Shown: one piece after another, positions 14,435 to 19,423 of the stretch
How the letters are laid out: each line of letters starts with the position of its first letter
Position numbering within the stretch: the stretch's first letter is position 1
Source of the DNA: Geobacter sp. UBA4074
GTDB lineage: Bacteria > Desulfobacterota > Desulfuromonadia > Geobacterales > Pseudopelobacteraceae
NCBI GenBank assembly: GCA_002383415.1
Contig: DFYU01000116.1
Span: 1 to 19,423, forward strand
DNA length: 19,423 nt
Direction of reading: 5' to 3'
Notes under the pieces: generated by a model
Told to the model about the DNA's origin: nothing
Database searches by the model: none
The model's input: the letters and a program-made list of their open reading frames with translations, nothing else
Position numbers and translations under genes: made by a program

Positions 14435-14533
14435 CATCCCCTTTTCAAAAGGATGGCGACGCTGTTTCCGGCGGCACCGGCGATCACAGTCCATGAGGTT
14501 TTCTCCCTGGTAGGGCCTGTGATTCGGAGATAG
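14435..14533 (-). ncRNA. Molybdenum/tungsten cofactor riboswitch (Moco/Tuco RNA) in the tupA leader
   Basis: On the minus strand the blocks appear in the same order as in the fdn leader: ATCTCCGA (14524-14531), GCCCTAC (14510-14516), CTCATGG (14491-14497), CGCCGGTGCCGCCGGAAAC (14464-14482) and TTTTGAAAAGGGGATG (14435-14450). The closing helix is ATCTCC (14526-14531) with GGGGAT (14436-14441). A competing nine-pair hairpin, CATCCTTTT-GAA-AAGGGGATG (14435-14455), uses the same 3' strand. The conserved AAAGGGG (14438-14444) can also pair with CCCCTTT (14393-14399) inside the terminator. Position in front of a tungstate importer supports cofactor sensing; the subtype (Moco or Tuco) is undecided. 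Confidence 0.87.
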
Positions 14534-14557
14534 TGCGGTGTACTCGTTGCCTGTCAT

Positions 14558-14585
14558 GGCATATTTTTATCAACTTGTCTAGCAA
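14558..14585 (-). promoter_or_regulatory. Possible tupABC promoter
   Basis: On the minus strand TTGCTA (14580-14585) and TATGCC (14558-14563) are 16 bases apart. Transcription would start near 14551, about 18 bases before the riboswitch. Both boxes are imperfect, so this is a tentative call; transcripts from hslO could also enter. Confidence 0.4.
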
Positions 14586-14617
14586 CAGCGAATGGTCCGG
14601 CTGGACGTTCAGCTCCC

Positions 14618-15472
14618 TTACTGCAACCGCTCCAGCAGTGACGGCAACTCCCGATCCAGTCGATACTGCCTGCGACAGAATTCGCAGGTCACCTCTGCGC
14701 TGCCCTGCTCGACCATCAGACGCTCAAGCTCCTCCTTGCCCAGCGACAGTAGCGCCCGCTCCACCTTGTCGAGCGAGCAGCCGCAGCGGAAGGAGAGATC
14801 GGTGGACTCCAACAGGTTGTACTCCAACCCCTCCAACAGCTGCTCCAGCAGTGCAGTTGGGCTTGTGCCCCCTGCTAACAGGGTCGTCAGCGGAGGCAGC
14901 TGTTCAATGCGAGTCATGACCTGCTCCACCGCAGACTCGTCGGAGGGCGGCAACGACTGGATCAGGAAGCCACCGGCTACAGCCACCTGACCGTCCGGCG
15001 CCAGGCTGACCCCCAGGCCGACCGCCGACGGGATCTGCTCCGAGTCGGCCAGGTAATAGGCCAGATCTTGTGCGATCTCGCTGGTGTAGAGCTGCACCAT
15101 GCCACTGTAGGGTTCTTTCAAGCCTAGGTCTTTGGTGACGGTCAGGAAGCCGGCCCGGCCCAGCGCGTCGGGCACACTCTCGGCAACGGCATCGGGAACG
15201 GCCACGGTCGCCCGCAGGGCGCCGTCCCAATCAGCCTCGGCGATCAGCTTCTGCATCGGGCCGTTGCCCTCAAACTTGATCGCCAGCCGCTGGCCCTGCT
15301 TGAGGGTGCTGCCCAAAAGCGCTGCACCGGACACCGCCCGGCCCAGCGCTACTGAGACCACCGGCGAACAGCCCTGCAGAAAACAGATATCGTTAACCAC
15401 GCTGGTGGTGACGCAGGCCACGGCCCGTAGTTTACCCTTGGCCGCCATGGCCCTGGCGAGGTGGTCGTTCAC
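14618..15472 (-). CDS. hslO: Hsp33 redox-regulated chaperone
   Basis: This 284-residue cytoplasmic chaperone holds unfolding proteins during oxidative stress. The N-terminal domain has the family features VNDICFLQG, LGRAVSGAALLGSTLKQGQRL and KFEGNGP (residues ~25-72). The C-terminal redox switch has C230-x-C232 (FRCGCS) and C263-x2-C266 (VTCEFC) with 30 residues between, the zinc-binding arrangement that forms disulfides and activates the chaperone. The start is a GTG at 15472 (MNDHLARAMA) behind AAAGGGG. It has its own position between the terminator at 15495-15524 and the tup promoter region, and no clear terminator of its own. The 14586-14617 stretch holds nothing I recognise. Confidence 0.95.
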   Translation of the reverse strand: MNDHLARAMAAKGKLRAVACVTTSVVNDICFLQGCSPVVSVALGRAVSGAALLGSTLKQGQRLAIKFEGNGPMQKLIAEADWDGALRATVAVPDAVAESVPDALGRAGFLTVTKDLGLKEPYSGMVQLYTSEIAQDLAYYLADSEQIPSAVGLGVSLAPDGQVAVAGGFLIQSLPPSDESAVEQVMTRIEQLPPLTTLLAGGTSPTALLEQLLEGLEYNLLESTDLSFRCGCSLDKVERALLSLGKEELERLMVEQGSAEVTCEFCRRQYRLDRELPSLLERLQ

Positions 15473-15494
15473 TGAGGTTTACCCCTTTCGCGAT

Positions 15495-15524
15495 AAAAAA
15501 GCCCCGCAGAGTACTCTGCGGGGC
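15495..15524 (-). terminator. Rho-independent terminator after the pyruvate:ferredoxin oxidoreductase gene
   Basis: A perfect ten-pair palindrome GCCCCGCAGA/TCTGCGGGGC (15501-15524) around GTAC is followed, on the minus strand, by six T (15495-15500). It ends the upstream minus-strand transcript 29 bases after the stop and insulates hslO, whose promoter would have to lie in the few bases beyond it or within the previous gene. Confidence 0.9.
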
Positions 15525-15553
15525 CGGATTATAGCATCAGTTAGAGCGGGAAA

Positions 15554-19135
<3,582 letters not shown>

Positions 19136-19188
19136 GCTGCTCCTCCTGTTGATTGTGGTACCTAGAAAATGTCCGCTACACCGGATTC

Positions 19189-19423
19189 TTAAAGCTCGCT
19201 TCTGCCTTTGAGGGCCCATTGCACGGTGGCCGGGTCCACAAATTCGATATCGCTGCCCAGCGGGATGCCGTGGGCCAGCCGGGTCACCTTAACCCCCAGC
19301 GGTTTCAGCTGCCGGGCCAGATACAGCGCGGTGGTTTCGCCTTCCACCGTAAAGTTGGTGGCGATCACCACTTCCTCCACCCCGCCGGCCTTGACCCGCT
19401 CCAGCAGTTCTGCAATGCGCAGG
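19189..19423 (-). CDS. recR: Recombination mediator protein RecR, 3' part only
   Basis: The frame is open from the right edge and gives the last ~78 residues (about two fifths) of RecR. It reads LRIAELLERV, then EEVVIATNFTVEGETTALYLARQLKP, VTRLAHGIPLGSDIEFVDPATVQWALKGR. The ATN-x-TVEGE-x-TA-x-YLA block is the Toprim-domain signature and AHGIPLGSDIEFVD is the conserved C-terminus. RecR acts with RecF or RecO to load RecA onto gapped DNA. The N-terminal helix-hairpin-helix and zinc finger are outside the window. The next gene on the strand, the pyruvate:ferredoxin oxidoreductase, starts 53 bases later. The valine in EEVVI is a GTG but not a likely start because the frame continues upstream with family similarity. 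Confidence 0.96.
   Translation of the reverse strand, partial: LRIAELLERVKAGGVEEVVIATNFTVEGETTALYLARQLKPLGVKVTRLAHGIPLGSDIEFVDPATVQWALKGRSEL

Noticed and set aside
15501..15524. A perfect palindrome as an operator for hslO.
   Set aside because: The T-run on the minus strand and the position just after the preceding stop make a terminator the simpler reading.

Overview
The window looks like chromosomal DNA of a GC-rich, anaerobic deltaproteobacterium of the Geobacter/Pelobacter/Trichlorobacter type (Desulfuromonadia). The reasons are a selenocysteine-containing, membrane-anchored formate dehydrogenase with its own maturation genes, a tungstate ABC transporter, a one-subunit pyruvate:ferredoxin oxidoreductase placed directly after recR, and a response regulator with MshEN-like input modules. 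The taxonomic call is an inference from gene content and order; there is no rRNA gene to confirm it.

Layout, left to right. (1) Bases 2-1390, plus strand: the 3' end of a small transaldolase-family gene, then a response regulator with two tandem MshEN-like (possible c-di-GMP-binding) modules. (2) Bases 1387-5498, minus strand: a tightly packed operon, read right to left, of an exported thioredoxin-like protein, an exported 1-Cys peroxiredoxin, a peptidase-U32 family protein and an exported thermonuclease-like protein. (3) Bases 5499-5830: a divergent control region with a clear sigma70-type promoter for each side, and on the plus side a molybdenum/tungsten cofactor riboswitch. (4) Bases 5831-12061, plus strand: fdnG (with an in-frame TGA read as selenocysteine), fdnH, fdnI, a terminator, then the maturation genes fdhE and fdhD. 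(5) Bases 12065-14339, minus strand: tupC, tupB, tupA (tungstate import), preceded at 14369-14533 by a second copy of the same riboswitch class followed by a rho-independent terminator. (6) Bases 14618-15472: hslO (Hsp33). (7) Bases 15554-19423, minus strand: the pyruvate:ferredoxin oxidoreductase gene and the 3' end of recR.

How it works together. Regions 3-5 form one formate-oxidation module. TupABC brings in tungstate (perhaps also molybdate). The metal ends up in a pterin cofactor, which FdhE and FdhD help make active inside FdnG. FdnG is exported by Tat with FdnH and passes electrons to the cytochrome b subunit FdnI. Both the transporter and the enzyme are headed by RNAs sharing the same conserved blocks, so the cell appears to sense the finished cofactor and set both metal supply and metalloenzyme synthesis by it. 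The two leaders seem to use different output devices: transcription termination for tup, and probably translation control for fdn. This paired arrangement is the most interesting thing here.
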